DNA of 64,000 nt from Ceratothoa steindachneri (GCA_963969495.1 OZ018324.1:155604172-155668171); one strand, 5' to 3'. Positions 1-11,189 are shown, numbered from the stretch's first letter. Notes: generated from the sequence alone by a model not told the origin. Program-made: numbers and translations.

Positions 1-446
1 AAGAGATTGGAGTGCCACAGTACTAACCCGAAGATTGTAGGCTCTTCATTGACAACAGCAAGCGATCGCTGAAAATTTTTATTTTTCTCAAAATTCTTTG
101 GAAAAAAAATAGATAATGCTCTGGTGAATGATAAATGCAAAAATATTTAGGATAACTAAAATTAAAATAATATTGAAAACTTAGCAAGGAGCAAAAATAG
201 GAAAAAATTAGTACTGTATCTGCTTGATAAAAATCCCCCCTCAAATTGGTGCCTTTGTCCACTAAACTTTTCAACACATAAAAAAAAAAATGTTGACTGA
301 TTAACTAAGGAAGAAGTCTTATTTTATGTTAACTATAAGTGTTGATTCAAAGTACATAACCAAAATATGCTTCATTTGTGTTAACTACTAGAATTATAAT
401 GCCTCACTTGAAGTCTTATTTCCGACCATTACTAAAAGGTAAATAC

Positions 447-593
447 CTTCATGATCCAAGACTTATTCCACTCTCGGACAAGAGAATCTGCTCTGATGTC
501 TTTCCATGTGATGAATTTATGAAGCGGCTCTCCACTAACTTTATCCCAAAGGATGAATGTTGCTCTCTGAGTGCTGAGTCCCATACACAGAAT
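447..593 (-). CDS. GK5: GK5-like FGGY kinase, third recognised exon (partial gene)
   Basis: Seen: a 49-codon open exon on the minus strand whose translation contains GLSTQRATFILWDK, then KFITWKDIRADSLV and EWNKSWIMK. It is bounded by a plausible acceptor (CACAG before ATT at 593) and a donor GTATTT just after 447, phase 0 on both sides. Known: FGGY carbohydrate kinases carry the GxSTQRxTFxxW / ISWQDxRA block in their N-terminal actin-like domain, and the GK5 subfamily (putative glycerol kinase 5, ATP-dependent sugar/polyol phosphorylation) matches best from memory. Inferred: this exon belongs with 2750-2843 and 10875-11028, read right to left. The next expected block was not found at 1-446, so the remainder should lie off the left edge. 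The splice phase does not fit directly with the upstream exon (phase 1 donor), which suggests a missed short exon. Confidence 0.85.
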
Positions 594-1329
594 CTGTGAT
601 GCACATAATCTAGCATCTGTGAGCAATACCAACATTAAAAAGCAATGAAAATATGCTTCAACTCTTTTACATGGGAGTGAAAGCAAAGCAAGATAAAACA
701 ATTTACTTTTGTATTTTTATATACTCTTTTGATTACTTTTAGTAATTATATCATTAAAACCATTAGTATTTCTAATTAAAGTCGAAATAGAGTCTTGAGC
801 AGCATTAAGATAAACTTCAAATCAAAATATTAATATTTTAAGGACAGTAAAAAAAAGGGGAAAAAAGGGGTCAGGAAGAAAATACCCTTTGAGAATATAA
901 GTTATATGGTTGTCCCCAGGTTGGTTACTACAGCTAGCCTGTCTGCTAAGAATGCTACCCCTGCTGATAGCCAAACCCACAAGTCTGAATAAAGATATGT
1001 TATGGTTCTGTCTGTGAGTTTCAAGGTTTGGATGTGTTGATACAAGATGTTCAGTGTTTTCTGAGGGGTAGTTACAGTGTTGGAGGGGCTGGCTGTCTTT
1101 TTTTTAGTTTATTAAGTTTTTGTAGTATCGTAAGTTTGGATGGTAACCTGATCTGGGTCTGGAGAGAATGACATGTTTCTGGGGTGGGTAGATTCTTCGT
1201 TTACTATGTCTGGGGTAGTTGAGTGTACTATGGGATTGTTTGGGAGATTGAGCAGGTGGTGGCTATTTGAGTGTGGATGTGATTAGTTTTGCTTTGTTGT
1301 GGAGGACAAGAGGATAGCGAGGTGGAGAT

Positions 1330-1875
1330 TCTATTATAGTGTACTGAAGGGAGAATTTTGGATGGCGAGTTTAGGAGTTATTAGGGTGGTTTGTGTGCAG
1401 CTCCTAATTATCCTAAGGGCTTTGTTTTGTGTCGTTTCAACTATGGTGGGGTGATGGGCTGGTAATGTGTAATTAAGTTTAGTATAGTTATATTGTAAAG
1501 GGTGGTTAGCATTTCCTTTTTTGACAATGTTTTGCAGCATATGTTTTTACACGGTGTGTCAAGATCATGTGTGTATCCTTAGGCTCAATATTGCACACAT
1601 TTTATTTAGTAGGATGTGTTGAGTTTGGAGTTTGATGTTTGGGTGGGTTTGATTCATATCTGTGTGAAGTGAATAATGTTACTATTTAGAGCCAGACTTC
1701 TAATTGTGTGATATATTTGTTTACTTTGGCTCTGTCTATGTTGCTGTGTTGGGATGTTATTGCAAGGTCATCTGCCTATGATTGTAATCTTATGAGAGGA
1801 GTGTTGGGGTGGGTATTTCAGACATGAAGAGGTTAGAGCTAATTCATACATTCCAATAATTATTCTTCTATGGCT
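1330..1875 (-). pseudogene. Jockey-type non-LTR reverse transcriptase remnant
   Basis: Seen on the minus strand: an in-frame stretch with *ADDLAITSQHSNIDRAKV and YITQLEVWL (about 1690-1800), where the Y of the catalytic YADD box has become a stop. Further on is QNKALRIIRSCTQTTLI (1360-1450), the C-terminal RT segment in which jockey-clade proteins carry IQNRALRxITG. At least three stops or frameshifts separate the pieces. Known: YADD is the catalytic aspartate motif of LINE reverse transcriptases. It lies inside the second GK5 intron on the gene's strand and is inactive. Confidence 0.7.
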
Positions 1876-2749
1876 CTGAACCTACATTAGTCTGCATTCA
1901 GATGTAATGTCGGGTATGAATATATGGGAAAAAGTATACTCTTTTTGTTCGCAAATGTAAAGCAAAATAATAACCATCTAGAAAGCTTGTATAATGAGAG
2001 AACTGGAAAAGAAAATGAAAATGTGTAAATGACATAACCAAATATCCTCCTGCATGCAATTAGGCATGGAAGCTAAATTGTAGGCAGTAGAAGCCAGGTG
2101 AGCATACAATCATCAGGATGTCAACTGCAGCATTGTTGCCCATACTACATATACCTGACATCCTCATGAGGGTTAGATACGGAGCAGAAGGATGGGGGGA
2201 ACTAGAAGAGGAAAAGGGTGGAAAGAGTGCGGGCATTTTAACTCACCAACTGGAGCCCCACCACTCCACCCCACACACACACCCAGCCTCAACCATGGAT
2301 AAGTGGATGGAAGCTGATCAGCGACTAGCTACCAACCATGAGAGGTTAATAACTAAAGTATCAAAAGATTACTGGGGAAGGAGGGGGCACTGGGACCATG
2401 GGGCTTCTTTTTTTAATCAGTTTTGTGTCTGTGCAATGCAACCACTAATGATTTATACCCGCGTTTAGTTTTATGGCTGAGATATCCAGACACCTCAGCA
2501 AGACTTGGGACCATCCATGGCAGAGGACATGCTGCTTCCTACAGGTTTAAGTTTATGCAAGGTACCCCCATCTAGGGTAAATTAATTACCTTTTCATCAT
2601 AAGTTTTGAACCGCCAAGAAATTTCTTACAAATTCTCCCAACTTCAATTTTTATTAAGCTCCCCCCCCCCAGAAAAACAATTTCTTTCTATAAGAAATAT
2701 AGGATATAGCTAATGCAATACTGAGATAATGTGTAAACTGTAAAATTAC

Positions 2750-2843
2750 CTTCTAAAGCTCTTTTTACAGTTTCAAGGAGTTTTTCCCACAGATGAGAAG
2801 GGTCAATTTCTACATAGCCTGGTTGAGGGCAAAGTAGTTCTAT
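2750..2843 (-). CDS. GK5: GK5-like FGGY kinase, second recognised exon
   Basis: Seen: 31 codons plus one base on the minus strand, reading IELLCPQPGYVEIDPSHLWE and then KLLETVKRALE. It is preceded by a good acceptor (polypyrimidine run ending TTTCCAG) and followed by the donor G|GTAATT. Known: the PxPGWVEIDPxxLW motif follows the first nucleotide-fold strands in FGGY kinases. Joined to the upstream exon it gives an uninterrupted GSAFDK-IELLCPQPGYVEIDP, with phase 0 matching exactly. The donor leaves phase 1, whereas the exon at 447-593 appears to start in phase 0. About 7-8 residues expected before the STQR block are also missing, so a microexon between 600 and 2740 is likely. Confidence 0.85.
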
Positions 2844-3852
2844 CTGGAAAGGGGTATTATAGTAAGCTACAATAGAAACTAATAACTTTATTTACAAATT
2901 ATAGAGACTTATGCCCAAGTAGGAAGTTGCTAGGTGGCAATATTATATATAAAAAACTATTATTTTTTTTTAAATTTACATAGCTAGTTGACCAAGTACA
3001 AGCACCATTTACACAAAAAAATAGGGTTCAACAAATGAGCAATTAAGGTAATATATTCCCAAGGAAACCATCTAAGTTTTCTGCCATAATCTTTCAAATT
3101 AACAAACTTCATGTTACACAATGAAAAAATGGGGTTTCCTTATGAAGTCATGTTGAAGTTTTCAAGTTGGTAATATTCTTGTGAATTCAGCATTCAAACT
3201 TTTACCATTCACAAGTATGGCTCTAGATTCACATTCAGTTTGAGCTGTTACATACCATTGGTAGATATACTGCAAGTTTCAACAACTACTACTATCTTAT
3301 TCTGTTCAGCTTGTACTTTGAGATTTCTATTTTTTAATAATACTTGCAAACATTTTTAATGACTTAGCTCACTCTAAGATTCTAGCACCAATATCTGATT
3401 ATTATTAATAGAAAACAATACTTTCATTAATAAGGGATTACCCTCTTTCACCAAACTTTCTTACTAATATTTATATTTCTTTTATCATGCTATCTATCAA
3501 CACAAATAATCTGCACTAAACAATTCAAAATAAATACCAAGTTTCACAGGCCATAGTGTCTATGACTGCTTTTAACAAAATAATCAGCAAAACCATATAT
3601 CCTCAAAACATCCCACAGTGCAGGCAGGTATATTAACCTTAAACTATGGCTTTAATACATCCACAAAAATGCCAGATACATTATCTGAAGAGCAGACTCT
3701 TGGATTTAAAACCACATTGCTCATCCCTAATCATAATATCTGCTATCCTATATAGGAGCTCTTGAAATCAATATTCTGCCTAAAACTTTTCTAGCTACAC
3801 ACAAACTGATTCTGCTAGAAATTTTCACATTTTTCTATTCCATACAGTAAAG

Positions 3853-3879
3853 AGCTCTCTCTCTCTCTCTCTCTCTCTC
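3853..3879. repeat. (CT)n microsatellite
   Basis: An uninterrupted CT run of about 13 units in the long GK5 intron. Confidence 0.95.
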
Positions 3880-4120
3880 AAGGTATAAGCATTGTTGTTC
3901 TTGTTCCTGTCATTGGGCATTCTCCCAATACTGATATTCATATCTACCATTCTTTAACATCCAAAAGTAATATTCACACAAGCCACTTTATGACTCCATC
4001 TTTTTACTGGAAAACTCATCTATTATACTAACAGGTTGGCTTCACAGTAACTTACAATCACAATGTGGTAGTTTTGTTTTTTTTTATTCGCCTCAACTCA
4101 ACTGTAACCTCTCTAATGCC

Positions 4121-4125
<5 letters not shown>

Positions 4126-4153
<28 letters not shown>
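4126..4153. repeat. (TA)n microsatellite at the 3' end of an L2-type LINE
   Basis: About 14 TA units directly abutting the 3' end of the minus-strand LINE at 4155-5715, so it may be the retrotransposon tail or its target. Confidence 0.9.
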
Positions 4154-4154
<1 letters not shown>

Positions 4155-4156
<2 letters not shown>

Positions 4157-5715
4157 AGTCTTTTGTAATCCGCTCTTCAAGGCTCCCAGAGTGCACGTTG
4201 TGCTGAGATGAGAATGGAAATTCAAGAGGGGGGAGAAGGCAATACTGAAAAGATGCGTTTTCAGGAGACGCTTAAAGGTGGTAAGAGAGGGAGAAGGCCT
4301 GATTTCAGCAGGAAGAGCATTCTACAACTTAGGGGCGCAGATTGAGAAGCAGTCCCCCATTAAGCAGAGGGATGAACGAGGAATATTCAAAAGAGGTGCA
4401 TGTGATGACCGAAGGGCCCGAGGGACATGGCGTGGCGAGAGGGCAGAAGAGAGGTAAGACGGGGCCTTGTTGTTTAGGGCCTTAAATGTGAAGAGAAGTA
4501 TCTTGAAGTGAGTACAGGATCTGACAGGGAGCCAGTGCAGTTCATGCAGCAAGGGTTTCGAGGGAGAGAAGCGAGGGCGATGGAGGAGAAGCCGGGCGGC
4601 ATAGTTCTGTACAAGTTGAAGGGGGCGGAGAGAGGAGGATGGCAGATTCACAAGCAGAGAGTTACAGTAGTCAATGCGTGAGGTGATGAAGGCAAGAACA
4701 GCAGTCTCAAGACTTTGGCGAATGTGAGAGAAGTTACAAAGGAAACATAGAGAGGATTTGCTGACATTGCGGATATGAGGCTTAAAGGAGAGATGCTCAT
4801 CAAAAACAACACCCAGATTCCTAATGCAGTCAGAGAAAATGATAGTATTACCGCCCAGAGTAAGCGAGGGAAAGAGAGATTTAGATTTTTTGACAAGAGC
4901 AGGGGTGCCAATGAGGAGGACCTCAGTTTTGGAGTGATTAAGCCTGAGGAAGTTGGTAGAGAGCCAGTCAGAAATGGAGGAGTAGGCAGCCAGGAGGTCA
5001 GTGATAGAGTAGGCAAGAGACATGGGGGATGAGGAAACGAAAATATGAGTGTCATCAGCATATAGGTGGAAGGATAGACTGAGATTATGGAGAAGGGAAC
5101 TAAGAGGGAGAAGGTAGATACGAAATAGTAGAGGACCAAGGACAGAGCGTTGTGGCACTCCAAAGTGAATGGGGGTAGAGTCGGATGAAGCATCATCAAT
5201 CACAACGGATTGGGTATGGAGACGAGAGGTAAGAGTGGAACCAGTCAAGCACGGTGCCTGATATGCCGAGGAAAGAGAGAAGACGATCAAGTAGGATGGT
5301 ATGGTCAATAGTATCGAAGGCAGAGGAGAGGTCAAGTAGAACGAGGATGGAGGCACAACCCCTGTCCACGGCTCTTCGTAAGCAATCGGACACATTGAGA
5401 AGAGGGGTTTCTGTGGAGTGACCTGACTTGAAACCAGATTGATAGGTTTCATCAATGTTACAGGCCACCATGTGAGTGTTGATGTGTGAAGCAACCACTC
5501 TCTCCAGAACCTTAGAGAGGAAAGGAAGTTGCGAAATCGAGCGATAATTGGAAGGGTCAGTGGGGTTCAGTTGAGGCTTTTTAAGAATCGGACGGATGTG
5601 GGCACGTTTGAAGGAAGAGGGAACAAGACCAGTTGCAAGTGAAGTGTTGAACAGGTGAAGAAGCATTGGGAGGATAGCAGGCAGAATTTTAGGCGGAAAA
5701 ATGTGTAGTTGGGTA
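4155..5715 (-). mobile_element. L2/CR1-superfamily LINE, 5'-truncated, RT with one frameshift
   Basis: Seen on the minus strand: RT domain blocks in order. First comes KRAHIRPILKKPQLNP and NYRSISQLPFLSKVLERVV, then LLDLSSAFDTIDH (first catalytic Asp) up to about 5200. After a frameshift come GVPQRSVLGPLLF, the catalytic YADD in FHLYADDTHIF (about 5060), and SRIDYCNSLLVNLP and LHWLPV up to the stop near 4322, with a decayed C-terminal tail (FKRLLKT-type) to about 4160. Known: this block order and the ITSRIDYCN / LHWLPV C-terminus typify L2 and related Rex/Babar-type elements that encode endonuclease and RT. The endonuclease half is missing (5' truncation) and the left end abuts a (TA)n tract. 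It sits inside the N-terminal sequence of a Penelope-like element (5716 onward). Confidence 0.85.
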
Positions 5716-6640
5716 TCAGTCTTTCTTGAATGCAAATACAAATTTTGTTGAAGAGCGTTGTGTATTTCGCCTTAATTAATTTCCTTTGGCAACTTTCTCT
5801 TCTTCTAACTATCTTTTTTATTCCATCTTGTAGACAGTGGATCACTTGTCTTGTATTCATCTCTTTTTTAAATGAATGGGTTTGGTAAAAACAAACTAAA
5901 TTGCTGAGCTTTCAATCTTATTCAATCATCTTCGGAGCATTTTGATATGTTCTTGCCTCCTTTATCGATGTAATGAGTGGAGTGTGGATCTGACAGAATG
6001 AAAGAAAACAATTTTTAAGGGGTATTTATTCTGCCTAGGTTGAGCATAATGTTAGAGAAAACAAGCCAGTCCGGTGAGTGGAATTTTTAAATAATTTTAA
6101 TGTTTATTTCCAGCTTGTCGCTTGACTGCTGATGGCCAGCTTATCTTTGTTTATTAATATGGCTTCTAAGATGTTCAGCCTAGCTTTATTGTCCTCTCTT
6201 CTTTTAATAACGGTGTTGTCAAATACCATATCTCTCGTTAGGTTAATGTTATGCACACTCTCCATATGATTTTTAGGCCCTCCACTTTGAAGATGCATGG
6301 TTAGACGTCTCGAAAGTGTAGTACTTGTCATGCCAATATATTTTGAGTTGTTATAAAGCTTAGTCTTTATTGGGGCAGGTGAACTCGTAAACTATGTTGG
6401 TTGACTTGAGATTCAAGGAGTTTAGGCAGCTGTTATTTTTCATCAGGAGATTGTTGGCTTTTGTTATTTTATAATATATGATGAGTTGAATTTTATCCAT
6501 TTGATTTTTAACCTTGATGTTACGGTTAATAATCTCCTTGATGTTTTTTTCATCTATTTTATAGGCCATGGACATCTGATTTCTGTAATACACTTTGATG
6601 TTGTTGACTTCTCCCTAATTACTTTCAATTTTATCCATAT
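5716..6640 (-). mobile_element. Penelope-like element, copy A (GIY-YIG half plus restarted N-terminus)
   Basis: Seen on the minus strand: NIVYEFTCPNKD (about 6365-6400), then a disrupted YIG segment and MTSTTLSRRLTMHLQ, ending RLNILEAILINKD (6104-6340). This is the GIY-YIG endonuclease that Penelope-like elements fuse behind their RT. Downstream (5870-6060) is the 3' end containing CTCCGAAGATGATTGAATAAG. Past it, 5740-5860 reads RRRESCQRKLIKAKY, the conserved N-terminal block of the same family. That head-to-tail restart is the tandem, pLTR-type layout known for Penelope-like elements. The RT is absent. Copy B lies next to it in opposite orientation. Confidence 0.8.
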
Positions 6641-6669
6641 CTTTGCAATGATTATTTAAAAATGATTTC

Positions 6670-8410
6670 TCAAGTCACCACACCAATGTACCGTCTAGCT
6701 CTAAAACCTTAAATGAAGTAATAAAACCATACATTCATTCAAAATATAGCATAAAGTCCATGGAGGAATTTATCAATATATTCCACTCTACAAGACTGAC
6801 AGGACTAATAGCATCCCTTCATGTGGAAAGCCTATTTACTAATGTGCCTATCTCTCAGACCATCGACATCATTATACAAAATGTATACCACCATCCTATA
6901 ATGTCTCCTCCTAACCTTGACCCAAACATCTTAAGAAATATACTGCATTCATGCACATCAGAGGCTCCATTCAAGACACCGGATGGAAATCTCTACACAC
7001 AAGTCGATGGAGTAGCTATGGGATCACCCCTGGGGCTGACTTTTGCCAACTATTATATGAGTCAACTTGAAGAGAGCTTATTAGACAACATTGAAAATAA
7101 GCCACACACATACTGTCGATATATAGATGACATCTACATCAATGTCCAAAAGGAAGAACATCAAATGGCAATTTGAGGAGAACTGTGTGTTAAAATTCAC
7201 TTATGAATTGAGCATGGACAATAAACTACCTAATCTGGATGTAGAGGTACAAAACATCAATGGTAATTACATCACAAAAGTGTACAGAAGAGCTACAGAC
7301 ATGGGAAGATGCCTCAACGTGGATAGTGAATGTCCTGAAGGGTAAAAAAAAAAAGTGTAATCGGCATATACACCAAGCATACAAATGCTGCTGCACATGC
7401 AAACTGTTCCATCAAAAGATCTCCTACATAAAATAAACCCCCGTGAAAAATGGTTTCCAGAACAGCACGATTGAAAAACTTGAATCATTTTAAAAAGGCA
7501 ATTCAAAGGCACAGATGAAACGGAAAGTAACCAGGAAGCAGTAAATAACATCAAACTTTACTATAGAAATCAGATGTCATCGGCATACAAAATAGACGAA
7601 AAAACATCAAGGAGATTGTTAACTGTAAGATCAAAGTTAAGAAGCAAATAAACAAGATTCAGATGATTATATATTATAAAACGACAAAAGTTAACAATTT
7701 CATTATGAAAAACAACATCTGCCAAAACTCCTTGATCCTGAAGTCTATGAACATAGTTTATGAGTTTACCTGCCCGAATGAAGACTAAGCTTCAAAACAA
7801 CTCATAATATGTTGGTATGACTACTACCACACTTTCAAGGCGTTTAACAATGCATCTGCAACATGGAGCCCCCCCCCCGCACCCACACACAATCATATGG
7901 AGACTGTGCATAACATCAGCTTAACCAGGGACTTATTGGTTAATAACATAATGATCAAAAGAAAGGAGGGAAATAAAGCCAGACTGAACACCTTAGAAGC
8001 CATCTTAATTAATGAAGAAATGCCAGCCATCAACATCCAGACTATATATAGGCTGGAATCGAACATTAAAGTTGTTTTAAAATTCTGCTTACATAGGAGT
8101 GGCCCATTCCCTTGACATAATGTTTACCGGAGGAGGAATAAATGTCCCCTAAAATCTGTTTTCTTTTCATTCTGACTCCAACATTCTTCATCGATAAAGG
8201 AGGAAAGACACTCTGAAGATGATCACATAGATTGAAAGTTCAGCAATTAGTCAAGTTTGGTTTTACCAAACATATTGCACTGAAAAAAGAGATGAAAAAG
8301 GTGAAGTTGTTTACCAACTACAAGATAAACTAAAAAAGATAATAAGAAAAATGGAAAGTTTCCAAAGAAAATTAATAAAGGCAAAATATACTATAGTCTT
8401 TAACAAAATC

Positions 8411-8413
<3 letters not shown>
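6670..8413 (+). mobile_element. Penelope-like element, copy B (RT and GIY-YIG, frameshifted)
   Basis: Seen on the plus strand: RT with ASLHVESLFTNVPI, then GVAMGSPLGLTFANYYM and the catalytic YIDDIYI (6760-7150). A frameshift leads to KLPNLDVEVQNINGNY and KVYRRATDMGR (7130-7345). A decayed linker follows, then MNIVYEFTCPNED (7740-7785), then a GIY-YIG tail with NISLTRDLLVNN and RLNTLEAILINEEMPAIN (7897-8115). The 3' end carries CTCTGAAGATGATCACAT near 8210. From 8290 the N-terminal block restarts (FQRKLIKAKY-like), running into (TA)n at 8414. Known: Penelope-like RT carries YxDD and a C-terminal GIY-YIG endonuclease. The GIY-YIG core around 7790-7890 is damaged, partly by a C-rich insertion. 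Its sequence is close to copy A. Confidence 0.85.

Positions 8414-8489
<76 letters not shown>
8414..8489. repeat. (TA)n microsatellite
   Basis: About 38 TA units, directly at the end of Penelope-like copy B and its restarted N-terminal segment. Confidence 0.97.
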
Positions 8490-8492
<3 letters not shown>

Positions 8493-8632
8493 CAAGCAGG
8501 CATCTCATGAGCAAACTTTTGTGGCAGGTGGTTACCAGGATTATCCATTACAACCATACCCTCAAAACCAATAACATTGAGAATTCAGTCTCTACTCCAA
8601 TGTCATAATACACTCAAAAGGCTAATTTCTCC

Positions 8633-8730
8633 TTCATCCCCACATTATGGATAAGTACTACTACTATTCATATCTTATATTCATCCCCACATTATGGATA
8701 AGAACTACTACTATTCATATCTTATATACT
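8633..8730. repeat. Tandem duplication, about 49-bp unit
   Basis: The unit TCATCCCCACATTATGGATA followed by AG(T/A)ACTACTACTATTCAT occurs twice back to back with one or two mismatches, a recent local duplication. Confidence 0.85.
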
Positions 8731-9106
8731 ACTATAGGCATCATAAACTACCATTAAATTTCTATTATATTCATATCCTAATTTAAGTTCCATACAAATT
8801 TTTAAATTGCCCACTTTTTACATTGTCTTTTTTTATTTTAGTTTTCTATAAAGTGATCCTTTCTGCAATCACTCCCACATTTCATGCTTGCTTCTGGAAC
8901 TGCATCTTTTATTTCTTTCAGACCCCAATGCAGCTCAATGTCTTTTAGACATTCTCACTTCCAGTCTCACCACTTTCTTTACAGATTTCACCTTACAAAC
9001 TTTCCACAGGATACAACCACACTGCTATCTCAGTTTACATTAGGGAAAAAATTACACTACTAAAATTCCCTTACTATTTTCTGTTTAACATTCAAATTTT
9101 AAATTA

Positions 9107-9764
9107 CAGTGGAACCTCAGTTCACAAACTTAATCCGTTCTGGGCATTGGTTAGCAAACCAAATTCTTCACAAACCAAGACAATGTTTTCAATTGAAATT
9201 AATGTAAATACAATTAATCCATTTCAGCCTCAGAAATATGGTATTTTTACACATTTTTCATTTATCCAAACTAACAACAGTTTTTCGATTTCCTCATTAA
9301 CACAGTCACTCTCTTAGCAACATCAGCCACCTTTATTGCTTCTTTATTTTTTTAGAATCCTGCAGACCGTCGGTTTTGCCATATCGTACTGCTTGGCAAT
9401 GTCAGAAACACTAATACCATTCTCATGTTTGGCAATAATTTCCTTCGTTACTTCAATAGTAATAGGCTTAGGCTTCTTACTGCTGCTATCACATACACTT
9501 TTCTCCTTCTTAGGTGGCATAATGGGGGCTAAAATAACACAAAAAATGGACAAAATTAGTCTTTGAACATAGCACTCTCACAAGCAATGTCTACACCAAG
9601 TGTGCCAAACACAACTGAGCATGAAGTTCCATGGATTGTGTGTGGGTAATGTGCATTCATAACCCAATGCATCGTTCGTGAACCAAGCTAAAATATGATT
9701 GCAAAACTAGTTCATGAATCAATTTGTTTGTGATGTGGGGCATTCATCAACCAAGGTTCTACTG
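9107..9764 (-). mobile_element. pogo/Tigger-type element, internally deleted, 658 bp
   Basis: Seen: terminal inverted repeats CAGTGGAACCTCAGTT at the left and, reverse complemented, CAGTAGAACCTTGGTT at the right, each flanked by TA (9105-9106 and 9765-9766), the mariner/pogo target duplication. Inside, the minus strand at 9344-9517 encodes MPPKKEKSVCDSSSKKPK, then ITIEVTKEIIAKHENG and SDIAKQYDMAKPTVCRIL, a CENP-B/Psq-type helix-turn-helix. Known: Tigger transposases start with this DNA-binding domain, then a CENP-B second HTH and a DDE domain. Only the first HTH remains, so the element is non-autonomous. The ORF also runs a few codons upstream of the MPPKKEK start. Confidence 0.85.
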
Positions 9765-9799
9765 TATACTGTTTTCCTCCTGACCTACCTTAAATATCT

Positions 9800-10285
9800 A
9801 CTTTTCAGTCATACAGTAGTAACGTAGTAACACTATCCATCTCCTGACCAGAATGGTCCCCCCCTCCCCCAAGATAATGAAACCAATATAAAGATCTGTA
9901 TGGCAATTGCTGGTAAACCAGAGGGCACTAGGGCATAGGTATACAGAAGAATTTGTATTTACACCAACCAATGAACAAGTACAAAGGAGCCTTTTGGGAA
10001 GGGGAACCTGTACCACATCAGGGATATGTGGATAGAACTACTCATGGAGGGATTCCTTAGAAGAGTGATGCATTGTGAAGATAGGAAAGGAAAGATAGCA
10101 GTGTTGTGATTGTGTGTGCAATGACTTGAGTAAGAGCTACCTACCCCCACTGGGGATAAGCACAGAGCTCCACCACTTGGTGACCAAATCTCTATATGGC
10201 TGACATTTGTCTTCAATCTCACTTGGAATCAAACACAGCACCTCAACATTAAAAAATCTGCTGTATCCACTAGGCTAACAAGAAC
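9800..10285 (-). mobile_element. tRNA-derived SINE
   Basis: Seen on the minus strand: a perfect polymerase III A box TAGCCTAGTGG (10267-10277) and a good B box GTTTGATTCC (10225-10234), spaced as in a tRNA, followed by non-tRNA body sequence (about 9800-10220). Known: SINEs carry internal pol III promoters from tRNA genes. The stems do not fold as a functional tRNA by eye. The body boundary is approximate. Confidence 0.6.
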
Positions 10286-10874
10286 TTATATTACACACTG
10301 CTCTAGGCATATTCTTAGCAAGTACAATCAAATCAAGATTTGCAGGCTTATTTTCCTATGCATATTCATCCTAGGTACACTAAAAGTGTTTACCCCTAAA
10401 TTTTTATAATTAAATCCCTAATTCTCTCAAATTTAATATATATCTATTCCCTCCCCCCCCTAGCAATTAATTCTACAAATTTATTGCTATATCCAAATTA
10501 GAAATTTACTAAAGAATTCAGTTCTTGTAAAACTGATAATCTAACTTCAAATATTAATGCAAAATAAAAAAATATTATGTGATTTAAAATATTACTTGCA
10601 TTATATATTATATCAAACATTCTACAAATGTTACATTTCAGTCATAACTCCAGCTCATGTTAGCATTGCTCAAAATTTGAGCAAAAATGAACATATACAG
10701 AAGTTAAAGAAGCATAAATATATATAAAAAGACAAAAAAATTAATCTTTTGAAATACCAAAAAGTTTTTTTAGCATTGTTCTGATATATTCTTTGAAAAA
10801 TATAAACTACAAATACTTAAGTCTAGGAGTAACCATTATTATGTTTGAGCTATTGCAAAATCATTTAAACAAAC

Positions 10875-11028
10875 CTTATCAAAGGCGGAACCAATTTTGA
10901 CAGCTTTCTTGTTATAAATAATACATCGTAAAGTTGAGGTTCCAATATCACAGCTCATAATATAACAAGGCATAGGATCATCAGTGATAGAATTATTATA
11001 AATTTCTCGTCCATCAAGTTCCTTCATG
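10875..11028 (-). CDS. GK5: GK5-like FGGY kinase, first coding exon
   Basis: Seen: 51 codons on the minus strand from the ATG at 11027 (MKELDGREIYN), containing CDIGTSTLRCIIYNKKAV and ending GSAFDK before the donor GTTTGT at 10874. Known: DxGTxxxR is the phosphate-1 loop that opens the first actin-like domain of FGGY kinases, and GK5 proteins start with a short unstructured leader before it. Phase 0 matches exon 2 across an intron of about 8 kb. The start is supported by an in-frame TGA upstream. The ATG is preceded by CTTTTACAG|C, which looks like a splice acceptor, so a non-coding first exon further right is likely. No targeting signal is visible. The product is presumably a cytosolic kinase. 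Confidence 0.82.
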
Positions 11029-11189
11029 CTGTAAAAGTTAGATTTTATTCAAAAGAATTTAAATATAGTCAAGATTATATTCTTCTGAAGTGATATAAGA
11101 CTTAGAAATTCAAGAAAGACTTAAGAGAATGAGAGCAATGCCATCTGCTTCATCAAAACTTCTGAGTGTAAATGGAAAAGTGTCTCACA

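Larger units (their letters stand above)
447..11028 (-). other. GK5: Span of the partial GK5-like gene, with transposon-rich introns
   Basis: Extent of the recognised exons. The first intron (2844-10874) is about 8 kb and holds an L2-type LINE, two Penelope-like elements, a pogo-type MITE, a SINE and two (TA)n tracts. The second (594-2749) is about 2.2 kb with a jockey-type RT remnant. Between these insertions the intronic sequence (for example 1880-2740, 2850-4120, 8740-9100 and 10300-10870) is AT-rich and shows no gene that I can support. Homopolymer C runs occur at 2661-2670 and 10451-10458. Confidence 0.75.

Noticed and set aside
2155..2201. 47-bp GT-AG-bounded candidate GK5 microexon on the minus strand
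   Set aside because: Its length (3n+2) and splice sites fit, but the required frame contains TAA.
2118..2468. 116-codon open frame on the plus strand in a GK5 intron
   Set aside because: No family motif, Pro/His-rich low-complexity middle, and lies in an intron of the opposite-strand gene.
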